Source: Acidobacteriota bacterium (GTDB lineage Bacteria; Acidobacteriota; Thermoanaerobaculia; Multivoradales; SZUA-115). Taken from it: a stretch of DNA of 12,494 nt. Below are positions 12,472 through 12,494 of the stretch, piece by piece. A program made the position numbers and the translations under genes. The notes beneath the pieces were generated by a model, which had not been told where the DNA came from, searched no databases, and worked only from the letters and a program-made list of their open reading frames with translations. The stretch's first letter is position 1; every line of letters starts with the position of its first letter. The stretch lies in assembly GCA_003231035.1 (NCBI GenBank), contig QIHU01000017.1:1-12494 (forward strand), in the 5' to 3' direction.

Positions 12472-12494
12472 GGGGACCTCGGCGAGAGGTCCCC
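12472..12494. terminator. Perfect hairpin at the window edge
   Basis: GGGGACCTC (12472-12480) pairs with GAGGTCCCC (12486-12494) around GGCGA: nine perfect pairs. The window stops at its end, so a following U-tract cannot be seen. It could be a second terminator or another palindromic element. Confidence 0.5.

Noticed and set aside
1..12494. CRISPR array, tRNA or insertion sequence
   Set aside because: No regularly spaced repeats, no cloverleaf and no transposase signature were found when reading both strands.

Overview
The window comes from a high-GC bacterium with clear Shine-Dalgarno sites, several Sec-type signal peptides and a likely lipoprotein. Its gene set is a DUF255/thioredoxin protein carrying a DsbD-like domain, a GT-C-type membrane protein, YceH and an EVE protein. 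This would suit a Gram-negative environmental lineage such as Acidobacteriota, but no marker gene here fixes the taxonomy. No tRNA, rRNA, CRISPR array, transposase or integrase was seen.

Left part (1-2480): after the 3' end of a Fic-domain gene comes an accessory islet of five minus-strand genes with visibly lower GC. From its promoter side it reads: a winged-helix regulator and a 71-residue unknown protein behind a near-consensus sigma-70 promoter; a HigB/RelE-type toxin; a HigA-type antitoxin with a C-terminal extension; and a third gene resembling DUF6941. The last three overlap one another. Their order (toxin, tailed antitoxin, third partner) matches toxin-antitoxin-chaperone (TAC) operons, but the third protein does not look like SecB. 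This is the best candidate in the window for something undescribed.

Middle part (2480-7890): a hemerythrin-like gene is interrupted by one in-frame TAG that separates its first iron-ligand helix from the rest. It is convergent with a MOSC-domain gene, which overlaps a secreted protein gene. Next come a small six-cysteine exported protein and, on the plus strand, a large DUF255 (YyaL/SPATA20-type) thioredoxin-like protein with a C-terminal DsbD-alpha-like domain and a probable lipoprotein signal. A short in-frame ORF, perhaps a gene remnant, follows.

Right part (7800-12494): a leader with three mutually exclusive stem-loops precedes a trans-sulfuration PLP enzyme. Convergent to it is a minus-strand pair: an exported small protein and a polytopic GT87-like protein whose coding frame extends upstream of its first canonical start codon. 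A plus-strand YceH-EVE pair, coupled through TGATG, closes the window. It is followed by three strong stem-loops within about 100 bases.

Most genes look like ordinary housekeeping or redox functions. The unusual material is the tailed toxin-antitoxin operon, the amber-interrupted hemerythrin, the leader at 7826-7890, the domain fusion at 5142-7604 and the structured 3' end.
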